DNA of 44,544 nt, from the NCBI RefSeq assembly GCF_011753055.1, contig NZ_VWWJ01000041.1, forward strand, positions 1-44,544. Reading direction: 5' to 3'. Under the pieces are notes generated by a model. It searched no databases. It was not told the DNA's origin and saw only the letters and a list, made by a program, of their open reading frames with translations. A program made the position numbers and the translations under genes. Positions 35,842-44,418 of the stretch are shown here, piece by piece (within the stretch, counting starts at the first letter, position 1; each line of letters opens with the position of its first letter). This stretch comes from Burkholderia sp. Ax-1719. Its GTDB lineage: Bacteria; Pseudomonadota; Gammaproteobacteria; Burkholderiales; Burkholderiaceae.

Positions 35842-36329
35842 CTGTTTCTCCGGATGAAGGAAAGTAAGTCTCCGGCCTCGTACGGACCGGTTGATGTGTC
35901 GCGCTGCAATTTAAGGGTCGCTAGCGAAAGAAATGTGACAGTAAGGATATGTCGCTGAAATGTCGCTGTTATGTGGTGTGAATGCGACAGTGGGCTTGTG
36001 AGCCGCGGAGATTGGCTGAAATCCTTGTGCTTATTGGCTTTGCGCGAAATTGACCAGCGTTTTTCAGCTCCGGCTGGGTGCCGAATAACCTTTATAAGAT
36101 TTTCTGCTTTGTAAGGTTGGTCAGGCGATTTGCATGAACGTCTTGTTATTTTTTTGATGCAAATGCGGCGGTGCACTGCCAGTGATGGCGCCCCAAATAA
36201 GACAAAAAGTGTCTTTATTGTGTCGATTTCTGCAATATTCGCGATCTTCGGCTAGGTGCCAGATCGAGCAGAAATGACAACGCCCCGGCCTGTTTCCAGA
36301 CCGGGGCGTTCAACTCAAGCTTCGAAATA
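35842..36329. promoter_or_regulatory. Upstream region of the second porin
   Basis: This gap is A+T-rich and has no gene. ATGTCGCTG is repeated exactly at 35949-35957 and 35960-35968, an 11-base step (one helical turn), with GTGACAG and GCGACAG words close by, which suggests tandem binding of one regulator. At 36279-36310 a 10-bp stem (AACGCCCCGG with CCGGGGCGTT) lies just past the deacylase stop and may end that minus-strand gene, although its T run is poor. Confidence 0.5.
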
Positions 36330-37445
36330 TCAGAGCGACAGCAGCGAACCCGAACGGATGGGCGTATCGCCCGCAATACGCGCGATTTCCATCCCGGCGG
36401 TCGCGAATCGCGCGCTGTGACGCGCATACATCACGCCGCTCACGCTCGCGCTGAGCGTGGTCACTTCATCGGTGAGCGGGTTGACGATGTCGGCCACCGG
36501 CGTGCCCGCGTCGATCCATGCGCCGCAGTCCGCGCGGAACACGATCACGCCGCTGGCGGGCGCGACGATCGGCTCGGTGCCCGCGAGCGGGGTGGCCGGA
36601 TGCGCGAGAGGCGGCAGCGGGGACGCCGTGCCGTCGATCACGCCGCGCGTGATCAGGTAATCGACGATGGCTTGTGCGTCGTGCTCGGCGAATTCGTGCG
36701 AGACGTCGCGCTGGCTGCGCAATTCCACCGTCACCGAAATCGAGCCGTGCGGAATCGGGAAGCGCTCGCCAAACTGCTCGCGCAATTCCGTCCAGCAGAA
36801 GCTGTGAATCTCGTCGAACGGATTACCGATCGAATTGAGCGCGAGCAACGAGGCTTTCGCATCCAGATAACGCGCGAGCGGCTCGACGTCGGGCCAGAGT
36901 TCGGGATTCGTGTAGATGTGCATTGCGGCTTCCCAGTCGCAGTGCAGGTCCAGCACGATATCGGCGTCGTAGGACAGGCGTTGCAGCGCGAGGCGCTGCG
37001 AGTCGAGTTCGGTCTTCGGCTGCACGGCGGCCAGGCCTTCGCCCATCAGGGCGCGGATCGCCTTGAGGTTGGCGTGGGCGTCGGGGCCCAGGCGCGACTC
37101 GATCTGCGGCAGCACGAGCGCCGTCAGTTCGTGGAAGTTGCGGTTGAAGTTCTGCGCGGTGTTCGATTCGAAGCGGCCCGCGAGATGGCCGAGCCATTGC
37201 TGGTTCAGGCCGATCGGGTTCGCCACCGGCACGACCACGACTTCGCCGCGCATGCGCCCTGCGGCTTCGAGCGCGGCGAGCTTGCGGCGCAGTGCCCAGG
37301 AGACGAGCATGCCGGGCAATTCGTCGGCATGCAGCGACGACTGCACATAGACCTTGGCGCCGCCGGGCTGGCCGTAGTGGAAACTCGTGATCTCTCGCGC
37401 GGTGCCCAGTGCGGGCGCAATCAACGGATGGTGGTGGGTTTGCAT
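36330..37445 (-). CDS. AstE/AspA family deacylase (succinylglutamate desuccinylase-like)
   Basis: Zinc-dependent amidohydrolase-type family (M14-like) of 371 residues. Zinc motif HxxE is in VQSSLHADELPG (about His39 and Glu42), the third ligand His is in ADIVLDLHCDWEAAMHIYT, and N-N-R type substrate contacts are near NFNRNFHEL. The C-terminal beta domain (PIVAPASGVIVFRADCGAWI) resembles biotinyl-like folds seen in this subgroup. True AstE and aspartoacylase are shorter, so the substrate, an N-acyl amino acid or amide, is not certain. It is downstream of the amino-acid binding protein gene on the same strand, but a terminator separates them. Confidence 0.85.
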   Translation of the reverse strand: MQTHHHPLIAPALGTAREITSFHYGQPGGAKVYVQSSLHADELPGMLVSWALRRKLAALEAAGRMRGEVVVVPVANPIGLNQQWLGHLAGRFESNTAQNFNRNFHELTALVLPQIESRLGPDAHANLKAIRALMGEGLAAVQPKTELDSQRLALQRLSYDADIVLDLHCDWEAAMHIYTNPELWPDVEPLARYLDAKASLLALNSIGNPFDEIHSFCWTELREQFGERFPIPHGSISVTVELRSQRDVSHEFAEHDAQAIVDYLITRGVIDGTASPLPPLAHPATPLAGTEPIVAPASGVIVFRADCGAWIDAGTPVADIVNPLTDEVTTLSASVSGVMYARHSARFATAGMEIARIAGDTPIRSGSLLSL

Positions 37446-37607
37446 GATGGGTGTGCGCGTAGCGCTTGAGGCGCGAGGCGCGTTATCCGAGCCTGTCCGG
37501 GTGGGTGGCCCGCAGGCGGGCCGGTGCCCATGATCTTAGCCGATCCGCTGGATGGACAGAACTGCGGACGGAATCCCCTCGCGCAAGCGCGCCGCAGCGC
37601 GCGGCCC

Positions 37608-37645
37608 AAAAAGCAAAAAGCCCGAACCGCGAGGGTTCGGGCTTT
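37608..37645 (-). terminator. Rho-independent terminator of the binding-protein gene
   Basis: A 12-bp stem (AAAGCCCGAACC, 37617-37628, with GGTTCGGGCTTT, 37634-37645), a 5-base loop, then on the minus strand TTTTTGCTTTTT. It lies 37 bases past the stop at 37683. Confidence 0.88.
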
Positions 37646-37682
37646 CAGCGTCGCGTCTACAAAACCGCGCAGTTAAATCAGC

Positions 37683-38450
37683 TTAGCCGCCGTACACGTC
37701 GAAGTCGAAGTACTTGGCTTCGATCTTCTTGTACGTGCCGTCCTTGATCATGTCGGCGATAGCCTTGTCGATCTTGGTCTTCAGGTCGGCGTCTTCCTTA
37801 CGCAGGCCGATAGCGGCTGCGCCCGTCGGGATTTCCTTGCCGGCGAACTGGAAGCCAGCGCCGCGCGGCGTCTTCAGGAAGCCCAGATCGGCTTGCACTT
37901 CGTCTTGCAGCGCTGCGTCCAGACGGCCCGAGATCAGGTCGGCGTAGACCTGGTCCTGGTTCTGGTAAGGAACGACGTTGACGCCCTTGGGCGCCCAGTT
38001 GTCCTTCGCGTAGGTTTCCTGGATCGTGCCTTGCTCGACGCCCACCGACTTGCCCTTGAGCGAGTCAGCCGTCGGCTGGAAGCTGGCGCCCTTCTTTTCG
38101 ACCAGGCGCGTCGGCGTGTTGAACAGCTTCGCCGAGAAAGCGATCTGTTCCTGGCGCTGCGGGGTGATCGTCATCGACGACAGCACGCCGTCGAACTTCT
38201 TGGCCTTCAGGCCGGGGATCATGCCGTCGAAATCCTGCTCGACCCAGACGCACTTTGCGTTCATGCGCTTGCAGATTTCGTTGCCGAGGTCGATGTCGAA
38301 GCCGACCAGCTTGCCATCGGGGGCTTTCGATTCGAACGGAGCGTAGCTCGCGTCGACGCCGAAGCGCACGGTGGTCCAATCCTTGGCGTAGGCGGCGCTA
38401 GCCGAAACGGCCAGCAGGGCAACCGACAGGGTGGCAAGCAGTTTCTTCAC
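37683..38450 (-). CDS. Basic amino acid (Lys/Arg/His/ornithine) ABC transporter binding protein
   Basis: Periplasmic solute-binding protein, family 3, 255 residues. Signal peptide MKKLLATLSVALLAVSASAAYA, then VRFGVDASYAPFESKAPDGK, VGFDIDLGNEICKRM (family signature), EQDFDGMIPGLKAKKFDGVLS, and SMTITPQRQEQIAFS, the usual LAO/HisJ-type substrate-contact segment. It starts with GTG at 38450, with AGGAG about 8 bases upstream. The permease and ATPase genes are not next to it (a terminator follows and a 460-base gap precedes), so it must serve a membrane complex encoded elsewhere. Confidence 0.93.
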   Translation of the reverse strand: MKKLLATLSVALLAVSASAAYAKDWTTVRFGVDASYAPFESKAPDGKLVGFDIDLGNEICKRMNAKCVWVEQDFDGMIPGLKAKKFDGVLSSMTITPQRQEQIAFSAKLFNTPTRLVEKKGASFQPTADSLKGKSVGVEQGTIQETYAKDNWAPKGVNVVPYQNQDQVYADLISGRLDAALQDEVQADLGFLKTPRGAGFQFAGKEIPTGAAAIGLRKEDADLKTKIDKAIADMIKDGTYKKIEAKYFDFDVYGG

Positions 38451-38910
38451 TCTTTGTACTCCTCTTATGGTTCATGGCGCGCCATGTGCGGTCGTGCCGC
38501 CACGGTGCATTTTTCCGGCGCGGCTCGCGCCGGAGATTCGGTTGTCCTCGCAAGCGTTGCTGCGAGCGGCGGCGAGAAGCTTACCCGGTCAAAAATGCTG
38601 CGTCGCTAGTGAAATACCGGATGGCAAGCGAACAGGCGCTCTAACGACCGTTCGCCGCACGGTGCCGATGGGCTTAAAGCCTTGTGTGACAAGGCTTTCG
38701 GCGCGAAAACCATAGGTGAAAAGAGGGCTTTGAAAAACGGATTGCGATGCTCTGCCGCAACAGTCGCAAGTAGGCGCCGACGCTTGTCAGGCTTTAAGCG
38801 CGGCGCATGAAGGGAAGTTGAAATCGAAACGATGGCGTGCCGTTGGTTTCGTTGTTGGCTTCGGCACGCCTTTGCCGCATTGCAGCAAGCTCAGACCATC
38901 AGATCACGCG
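38451..38910. promoter_or_regulatory. Gap between phnM end and binding-protein gene
   Basis: I see no gene here. A 9-bp stem, GGCGTGCCG (38834-38842) with CGGCACGCC (38862-38870), lies 41 bases past the phnM stop and may end the phn operon on the minus strand, though without a clean T run. The rest should hold the promoter of the binding-protein gene; no obvious boxes stand out. Confidence 0.4.
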
Positions 38911-40044
38911 TCAGATGACGCGTTGGCCCGCGCGATACGTCGCGCGCGGCACCGGCAGCGTATCCAGCATGGTCACGCGCACGAAGTCGGCGCGCAGACC
39001 CGGTTCGATTGCGCCGCGGTCATGCAGACCCGCCTTGCGCGCCGGTTCCCACGACACGGTGCCGAGCGCCCGCGGCAACGTCCAGTCGGCCTTGGTCACG
39101 AGGTCGAACGCGGCGGTCAGAAGGCTGGACGGCACGTAATCGGACGAGAGGATGTCGAGCAGATCGGCCTGCGCCATTTCGAGCGCCGACACATTGCCCG
39201 AATGCGAGCCGCCGCGCACGACGTTGGGCGCGCCCATGATCGTGGCGATGCCGCGCTTTTTCGCTTCTTCGGCGGCGGCGCGCGTGGTCGGGAATTCGGC
39301 CAGCACGATGCCTTCGGCGGCGGCCTGTTCGACGTGCTCGACCAGCGTGTCGTCGTGGCTAGCCAGCGGGATATTGCGCGCGTGGCAGCGCTCGACGATG
39401 GCGCGGCGGTGCGCGTCAGCGAAGCGCTCCTGCTCGGTTTCCATCTCGGTGAGCAGGTTGTCGGCGTGTTCGTCGGTCCACTTGCCGTGGCGCTCCTGAT
39501 AGCGGCGCCACTGCGCGCGGTCGTGCCACTGGCGCTGGCCCGGCGTGTGGTCCATCACCGAGGCGAGGCGCAGCAGCGGATGTTCGCTCAGGATGTCGAA
39601 CAGTTCGATCACGTCCTGCGTGGCGATTTCGCAGCGCAGGTGCAGAAAGTGGTCGGCGCGCAGCAGCTTGCGCTCGGAAAAGCGCGAGAGCGCGGCGGCG
39701 CTGGCCAGTTGCACGTCGCGGCCGCGCACGCCCACGGCCAGACGCGTGCCGATGGCGAGCGCGTCGAATACCGTGGTGATGCCGGCGGCGGCGATCTGCG
39801 CGTCGTGGATCACGAAGGCGGCGTCGGTGTTCCAGTGCACGCCGGGGCGCGGCGCGAGGTGCTTTTCCAGGTTGTCGGTGTGCAGCTCGACGAGTCCTGG
39901 CAACAGGAAGTCGCCTTCCCAGTCCTCGGCTTCGGGCGCGGCGGTCGAACCGCGCGAAATGTCGCGGATCGTCTCGCCTTCGACGTGCAGCGTGCCGGTG
40001 AAAACGTCGTCTCGCGTCACGATGCGAGCGTTCTTGATCAACAT
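38911..40044 (-). CDS. phnM: Alpha-D-ribose 1-methylphosphonate 5-triphosphate diphosphatase
   Basis: C-P lyase pathway enzyme that removes pyrophosphate from ribose 1-(alkyl)phosphonate 5-triphosphate to give the 5-phosphate on which PhnJ acts. The 377-residue amidohydrolase-fold protein has LLPGLVELHTDNLEKHLAPRPG (first metal site, HTDN), AAGITTVFDALAIG, DHTPGQRQW, ASHDDTLVEHVEQA, and MGAPNVVRGGSHSGNVSA, all characteristic of PhnM. ATG at 40044 follows GGAG by 7 bases. It is the last gene of the operon, 83 bases after phnL. The PhnN kinase gene that often follows is not present. Confidence 0.95.
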   Translation of the reverse strand: MLIKNARIVTRDDVFTGTLHVEGETIRDISRGSTAAPEAEDWEGDFLLPGLVELHTDNLEKHLAPRPGVHWNTDAAFVIHDAQIAAAGITTVFDALAIGTRLAVGVRGRDVQLASAAALSRFSERKLLRADHFLHLRCEIATQDVIELFDILSEHPLLRLASVMDHTPGQRQWHDRAQWRRYQERHGKWTDEHADNLLTEMETEQERFADAHRRAIVERCHARNIPLASHDDTLVEHVEQAAAEGIVLAEFPTTRAAAEEAKKRGIATIMGAPNVVRGGSHSGNVSALEMAQADLLDILSSDYVPSSLLTAAFDLVTKADWTLPRALGTVSWEPARKAGLHDRGAIEPGLRADFVRVTMLDTLPVPRATYRAGQRVI

Positions 40045-40127
40045 CGTCAGGCTCCGGAAATCAGTTCTTGAATCACGGTTAAGGGTACGTAAAACGGATT
40101 ACGAATACATGTTCTGGCAGCCTGCGC

Positions 40128-40916
40128 TCAGGCGGCCTGCGCGGCGTCCGCCTCTGCCACGCGCGGCGCGCGCAGCGCCAGCACGCGGGTGGCGACGCGC
40201 TCGCGCGTGTCCTCGTCATGGAACACGCCGACGATGGCCGCGCCGCGCTCGCGCGCCTCGACAATCAGGCCCGCCACCACTTCGCGGTTTTCCGCGTCGA
40301 GCGAGGCCGTGGGTTCGTCGAGCAACAGCACGCGATGCTGCGCGATCAGACCGCGCGCGATATTCACGCGCTGCTGTTCGCCGCCCGAAAACGTCGCGGG
40401 CGCAAGCGGCCACAGACGCTGCGGCACGTTCAGGCGTTCGAGCAAAGCGGCGGCGCGGGCGCGCGCTTCTTCCTCGTCGATACCGCGCGACACCAGCGGC
40501 GCAGCCACGATATCGAGCGCCGATACCCGCGGAATCACGCGCAGAAACTGGCTCACATAACCCACCACGTTGCGGCGCAGACGCAGCACGTCATGCGGTT
40601 CCGCGCCGGTGATTTCGAGGTGCTGGGTGGGCGCGGCGTCGTCGCGGATCGCGATCGAGCCGCCGCTTGCCAGATAGTTGCCATACAGGCAGCGCAGAAA
40701 CGTGCTCTTGCCCGCGCCCGAGGGACCGACCAGCACGACGCATTCGCCGCGCTCCACGTCCAGCGAAACGCCCGCCAGCGCGTCGATGCCGATGCCGCCC
40801 TGGCCATGCAGCGTAAAGGTCTTGCGCACGTCTTCGGCGCGCAGCATCAGCGCGGGGCGCTCGGCGAACGCGCGCGCGGCCGGAGAAACTGGGGAATTCA
40901 GTGTCATGACGTTCAT
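40128..40916 (-). CDS. phnL: C-P lyase ABC-type ATPase PhnL
   Basis: ATP-binding cassette protein of the C-P lyase system, needed for phosphonate use together with the PhnGHIJK complex. The 262-residue protein has Walker A GPSGAGKSTF, Q-loop VGYVSQFLRVIPRVSA, signature FSGGEQQRVNIARG, Walker B VLLLDEPTAS and switch His in VGVFHDED. PhnL-specific features include SQFLRVIPR and FHDEDTRERVA. Its start at 40916 lies one base after the phnK stop. The N-terminal 25 residues before LMLRAEDVRKTF are variable, so a later start is possible. Confidence 0.95.
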   Translation of the reverse strand: MNVMTLNSPVSPAARAFAERPALMLRAEDVRKTFTLHGQGGIGIDALAGVSLDVERGECVVLVGPSGAGKSTFLRCLYGNYLASGGSIAIRDDAAPTQHLEITGAEPHDVLRLRRNVVGYVSQFLRVIPRVSALDIVAAPLVSRGIDEEEARARAAALLERLNVPQRLWPLAPATFSGGEQQRVNIARGLIAQHRVLLLDEPTASLDAENREVVAGLIVEARERGAAIVGVFHDEDTRERVATRVLALRAPRVAEADAAQAA

Positions 40917-40917
40917 C

Positions 40918-41700
40918 CTAGACCGGCAGCACGGAGGCTACCAACGTCTGCGTGTAAGGGTGTTGAGGATCGTCCAGGACCTGGTCGGTCAGACCCGATT
41001 CGACCACCGTGCCGCCTTGCATCACCATCAAGCGATGCGCGAGCAGACGCGCCACGCCAATATCGTGCGTGACGATCAGCACCGACAGATGCAGCGTAGT
41101 CGTGAGCGTGCGCAGCAGATCGAGCAGACGCGCCTGCACGGAAACGTCCAGACCGGCGGTCGGCTCGTCCATGAACACGAGGCGCGGGCCCGTGACCAGA
41201 TTGCGCGCGATCTGCAGGCGCTGCTGCATGCCGCCGGAGAACGCCGAAGGCAGTTCGTCGATGCGGGTCTCGTCCAGTTCGACGCGGCGCATCCATTGCT
41301 GCGCGCTTTCGCGGATGCGCCCGTAATGGCGCGCGCCCACGGCCATCAGCGGCTCGCCGATATTGGCGCCCGCCGACACGCCCGCGCGCAGCCCGTCGCG
41401 CGGATTCTGCTGCACGAAGCCCCATTCGGTGCGTGCAAGCAGACGGCGGCGCGGCTCGGACAGCGTGCGCAGATCGAGCGTCTCGCCATTCGCGCTGGTG
41501 TAGTCGAGCGAGCCCGCATCGGCGTCGGTGCGCAGCGCGAGCGTGTTGAGCAGCGTGGTCTTGCCCGACCCCGATTCGCCGACGATGCACAGCACCTCGC
41601 CCGGATACAGATCGAAGCTCACGTCGCGACAGCCGTTGCGCCCGCCATATTGCTTCGTGAGGCCGCGCGCGCTCAAGAGCGGCTTCATCCCTGAATTCAT
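40918..41700 (-). CDS. phnK: C-P lyase ABC-type ATPase PhnK
   Basis: ATP-binding cassette subunit that binds to the PhnGHIJ core; no membrane permease is involved. The 260-residue protein has Walker A GESGSGKTTLL, VQQNPRDGLRAGVSAG (PhnK-type Q-loop), signature FSGGMQQRLQIARNL, Walker B VFMDEPTAGLD and VTHDIGVARLLAHR. ATG at 41700 overlaps the phnJ stop (ATGA), indicating coupled translation. The longer open frame to 41763 overlaps phnJ deeply and is not used. Confidence 0.95.
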   Translation of the reverse strand: MNSGMKPLLSARGLTKQYGGRNGCRDVSFDLYPGEVLCIVGESGSGKTTLLNTLALRTDADAGSLDYTSANGETLDLRTLSEPRRRLLARTEWGFVQQNPRDGLRAGVSAGANIGEPLMAVGARHYGRIRESAQQWMRRVELDETRIDELPSAFSGGMQQRLQIARNLVTGPRLVFMDEPTAGLDVSVQARLLDLLRTLTTTLHLSVLIVTHDIGVARLLAHRLMVMQGGTVVESGLTDQVLDDPQHPYTQTLVASVLPV

Positions 41701-42620
41701 GCTTGCGCTCCCGTTTGTTCGTGCGCCTGTTCGTGATCCTGATCTTCGCGGCGTTCGTGGCAATAGTCGCTATCCGAACACACGAACATGCGCTTGCCCG
41801 CATCGTCGACGATCATTTCGTCGAGGAAGCTCTCGCGCGAACCGCATAGCGCGCAGGCATGTTCCCAGCGCTGCACTTCGAACGGGTGATCGTCGAAATC
41901 GAGCGATTTGACCGGCGTATAAGGCGGAATCGCGTAGATGCGGCGCTCGCGGCCCGCGCCGAACAGTTGCAGCGCGGCGTTCATATGCAGCTTCGGGTTG
42001 TCGAATTTCGGAATCGGCGAAGGCGAGGTGAGGTAGCGCCCGTTGACCGTCACCGGATAGTCGTACGTGGTCGCGATGCTGCCGTGCTGCACGATATCCT
42101 CGTAAAGCTTCACGCTGATCAGGCCGTAATCGGCCAGCGCGTGCAGCTTCTTGCACTCGGCCACGCGCGGCTCCAGACGGAATAGCGGCTCGGGCATCGG
42201 CACCTGATAGACGAGAATCTGCTTGTCCGTGAGCGGCGTTTCCGGAATGCGGTGGCGCGTCTGCACGATGGTCGCTTCGCTCGTGCGGCGCGTGGTGGCC
42301 ACGCCCGTGGTACGCGCGAAAAAGCGGCGGATGTTCACGGCGTTGGTCGTATCGTCCGAACCCTGGTCGATTACCTTGAGCGTGTCCTTCGCGCCGATGA
42401 TCGCCGCCGTCACCTGAATGCCGCCCGTGCCCCAGCCATACGGCAGCGGCATTTCGCGCGAGGCGAACGGAACCTGATAGCCCGGCACCGCCACGGCCTT
42501 GAGCAGCGCGCGGCGGATCATGCGCTTGGTCTGCTCGTCGAGGTAGGCGAAGTTGTAGCCGTCGGCGGCCTGCGTTTCGTGCGAGGCGAGCGACGTGTCG
42601 AAAGTATCGGGCGCGTTCAT
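41697..42620 (-). CDS. phnJ: Alpha-D-ribose 1-methylphosphonate 5-phosphate C-P lyase
   Basis: Radical-SAM enzyme that breaks the carbon-phosphorus bond, releasing the alkane and ribose 1,2-cyclic phosphate 5-phosphate. The 307-residue sequence follows E. coli PhnJ: YNFAYLDEQTKRMIRRALLK, the glycyl-radical Gly47 in AVAVPGYQVPF (E. coli Gly32), MPLPYGWGTGGIQVTAA, and four cysteines 256, 259, 281 and 287 with spacing C-x2-C-x21-C-x5-C, identical to the E. coli cluster ligands 241/244/266/272. The last 20 residues are a His/Glu/Gln-rich extension. It overlaps phnI by four bases (ATGA) and phnK likewise. Confidence 0.97.
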   Translation of the reverse strand: MNAPDTFDTSLASHETQAADGYNFAYLDEQTKRMIRRALLKAVAVPGYQVPFASREMPLPYGWGTGGIQVTAAIIGAKDTLKVIDQGSDDTTNAVNIRRFFARTTGVATTRRTSEATIVQTRHRIPETPLTDKQILVYQVPMPEPLFRLEPRVAECKKLHALADYGLISVKLYEDIVQHGSIATTYDYPVTVNGRYLTSPSPIPKFDNPKLHMNAALQLFGAGRERRIYAIPPYTPVKSLDFDDHPFEVQRWEHACALCGSRESFLDEMIVDDAGKRMFVCSDSDYCHERREDQDHEQAHEQTGAQA

Positions 42621-43744
42621 GCGGCCTCTCCGGTTTGCAGTGCGTCGCCGCGCGGTTCGTCAAGCTGTTCGCCATGCTGCGCGCGCAGGCGGCGCACGAG
42701 TTCGAGCTCGGCCTGGAAATCGACGTAATGCGGCAATTTCAGATGCTGCACGAAGCCCGACGCCTCCACGTTGTCGCTATGCGACAGCATGAATTCGATA
42801 TCCTGGGTGGGCGAGGCAAGCGTTTCGCCCAGTTCTTCGGCGCGCAGCGCGCGATCGACCAGCGCCATCGCCATGGCCTTGCGTTCGGCATGGCCGAAGG
42901 TGAGGCCGTAACCTTGCGTGAAGGCTGGCGGCATGTCCTTGCTGCCCGCGAACTGGTTGATCATCTGGCATTCGGTCAGATCGATCTCGCCGATTTCGAC
43001 GGCTTCGCCGAGTTCGTCCAGCACCATTTCCACGGCTACCGTGCCAAAGCGGATCTCGCCCGCGAACGGATGCGAGTGCGCATAGCCGCGTTGCGTGGCG
43101 TAACCCATCGCGAGCAGAAAGCCTTCGTCGCCGCGTGCGAGGTTTTGCAGACGCACGCTGCGGTCGGCGGGAAACGACAGCGGTTCGCGTGAGAGATCGC
43201 CCGGCTCGACGCCTTCGCCAGTGACCGTTTCCTGCTCGATCAGGCCTTCGTTGTTCAGCAGCGTGACGACGCGCGGCATCGCTTCCTGTTGCGCGCGCGG
43301 TTGCGCGTTCGATTGGGCATCCGAAGCATCATCGCCTTCCGCGAGCAAGGCGAAATCCAGCAGACGTTGCGTGTAATCGTAGGTCGCGCCCAGCACCTGT
43401 CCGCCGGGCACGTCCTTGAACGTGGCCGAAATGCGGCGCTCGACTTCCATATGTTCGGTTTCCACGGGCAGCGTGTAGCCGAAGCGCGGCAGCGTCGTGC
43501 GATAGGCGCGCAGCAGAAAGATCGCCTCGACCAGATCGCCCGCAGCCTGCTTGATGGCGAGCGCGGCGAGTTCTTCGTCGTAGACCGAACCTTCGGCCAT
43601 CACGCGCGCCACGGCCAGGCGCATCTGTTCGCGGATCTGTGCAACGGAAAGCTCCGGCACGCGCGTGTCGCCACGGCGGGCCTTGTCGAGCAGACGCCAC
43701 GACGCTTCGATCGCGCGCTCTCCTCCTTTGACGGCGACGTACAT
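42617..43744 (-). CDS. phnI: C-P lyase core subunit PhnI
   Basis: With PhnG, H and J it forms the C-P lyase core; PhnI attaches phosphonates to ribose by displacing adenine from ATP, with PhnG and PhnL helping. The 375-residue protein begins MYVAVKGGERAIEASWRLLD and shows IREQMRLAVARVMAEGS, GYTLPVETEHMEVERRISA, FKDVPGGQVLGATYDYTQRLLDFAL and GYGLTFGHAERKAMAMALVD. The insertion DASDAQSNAQPRAQQEA is low in complexity. ATG at 43744 overlaps the phnH stop (TGATG); the open frame upstream to 43822 is not used. Confidence 0.96.
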   Translation of the reverse strand: MYVAVKGGERAIEASWRLLDKARRGDTRVPELSVAQIREQMRLAVARVMAEGSVYDEELAALAIKQAAGDLVEAIFLLRAYRTTLPRFGYTLPVETEHMEVERRISATFKDVPGGQVLGATYDYTQRLLDFALLAEGDDASDAQSNAQPRAQQEAMPRVVTLLNNEGLIEQETVTGEGVEPGDLSREPLSFPADRSVRLQNLARGDEGFLLAMGYATQRGYAHSHPFAGEIRFGTVAVEMVLDELGEAVEIGEIDLTECQMINQFAGSKDMPPAFTQGYGLTFGHAERKAMAMALVDRALRAEELGETLASPTQDIEFMLSHSDNVEASGFVQHLKLPHYVDFQAELELVRRLRAQHGEQLDEPRGDALQTGEAA

Positions 43745-44418
43745 CAGTTCACCTCCACGCGCGTGGTGCGCGGCAGACCCACGATCTGGGCACCGCAGAC
43801 GAAATAGAAGTCGATGCCGCACGGAAAGAGCGGCGCGAGCGCGGCGCGTTCCTGCCAGAGCTGCGCGGGCAGGCCGACGGGCGCGAAAGGCTGGGTCGCC
43901 TGAATGCCGGGGCCGCTTAGCGTGAGCGGCGCGCCGCCCGTGAGCGCATCGACGCGCACGAACACGGTGGCCGACTGTTCGGGCGATTCGGCCGAGCCGC
44001 AGGCGAAGGCTTCCAGCGGCGGCAGCGTGGCGGCGTCGTGTACGTAGGCGAACGCGGCGTCGCGCGGCGTGGCGGCGAGCGGCGCGTCAGCGTGGAAGCG
44101 CAGGGCGGCGGCCAAAGCGGCGTCGGGCTGGGCGAGCCAGATCGGCGTGGCGTAGTCGGCCAGCGCGAGCAGCGCGGCGAAGGCCGCAAGACCGGCGCGC
44201 GGCGTGTCGTCAGCGGCACCGGCCGCCTCAGCGACAGGCAGCGGGGTTTCGATCGTCTCGATCGTGCCAGGACGCGAAAGCGCGTTCAGCAGCGTGCGGA
44301 ACACGGCTTGCGTGTCGTGGACCGGATCGGCGAAGCCCGGCGCGAGTACGTCCAGCGACAGGTGCACCGCGGCGGCGGTCGCCCCGGCGAAATCGGCAGT
44401 CATGGCGCGTTCGTTCAT
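43744..44418 (-). CDS. phnH: C-P lyase core subunit PhnH
   Basis: Structural subunit of the PhnGHIJ core complex. The 224-residue protein begins MNERAMTADF and has the family segment APGFADPVHDTQAVFRTLLNALSRPGTI (about 31-58), then PLTLSGPGI near 168 and GIDFYFVCGAQIVGLPRTTRV at the C-terminus, all typical of PhnH. ATG at 44418 is preceded by GAGGTG and overlaps the phnG stop (ATGA); a second ATG at 44403 is possible. The product is Ala-rich in the middle (about 70-120). Confidence 0.94.
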   Translation of the reverse strand: MNERAMTADFAGATAAAVHLSLDVLAPGFADPVHDTQAVFRTLLNALSRPGTIETIETPLPVAEAAGAADDTPRAGLAAFAALLALADYATPIWLAQPDAALAAALRFHADAPLAATPRDAAFAYVHDAATLPPLEAFACGSAESPEQSATVFVRVDALTGGAPLTLSGPGIQATQPFAPVGLPAQLWQERAALAPLFPCGIDFYFVCGAQIVGLPRTTRVEVN

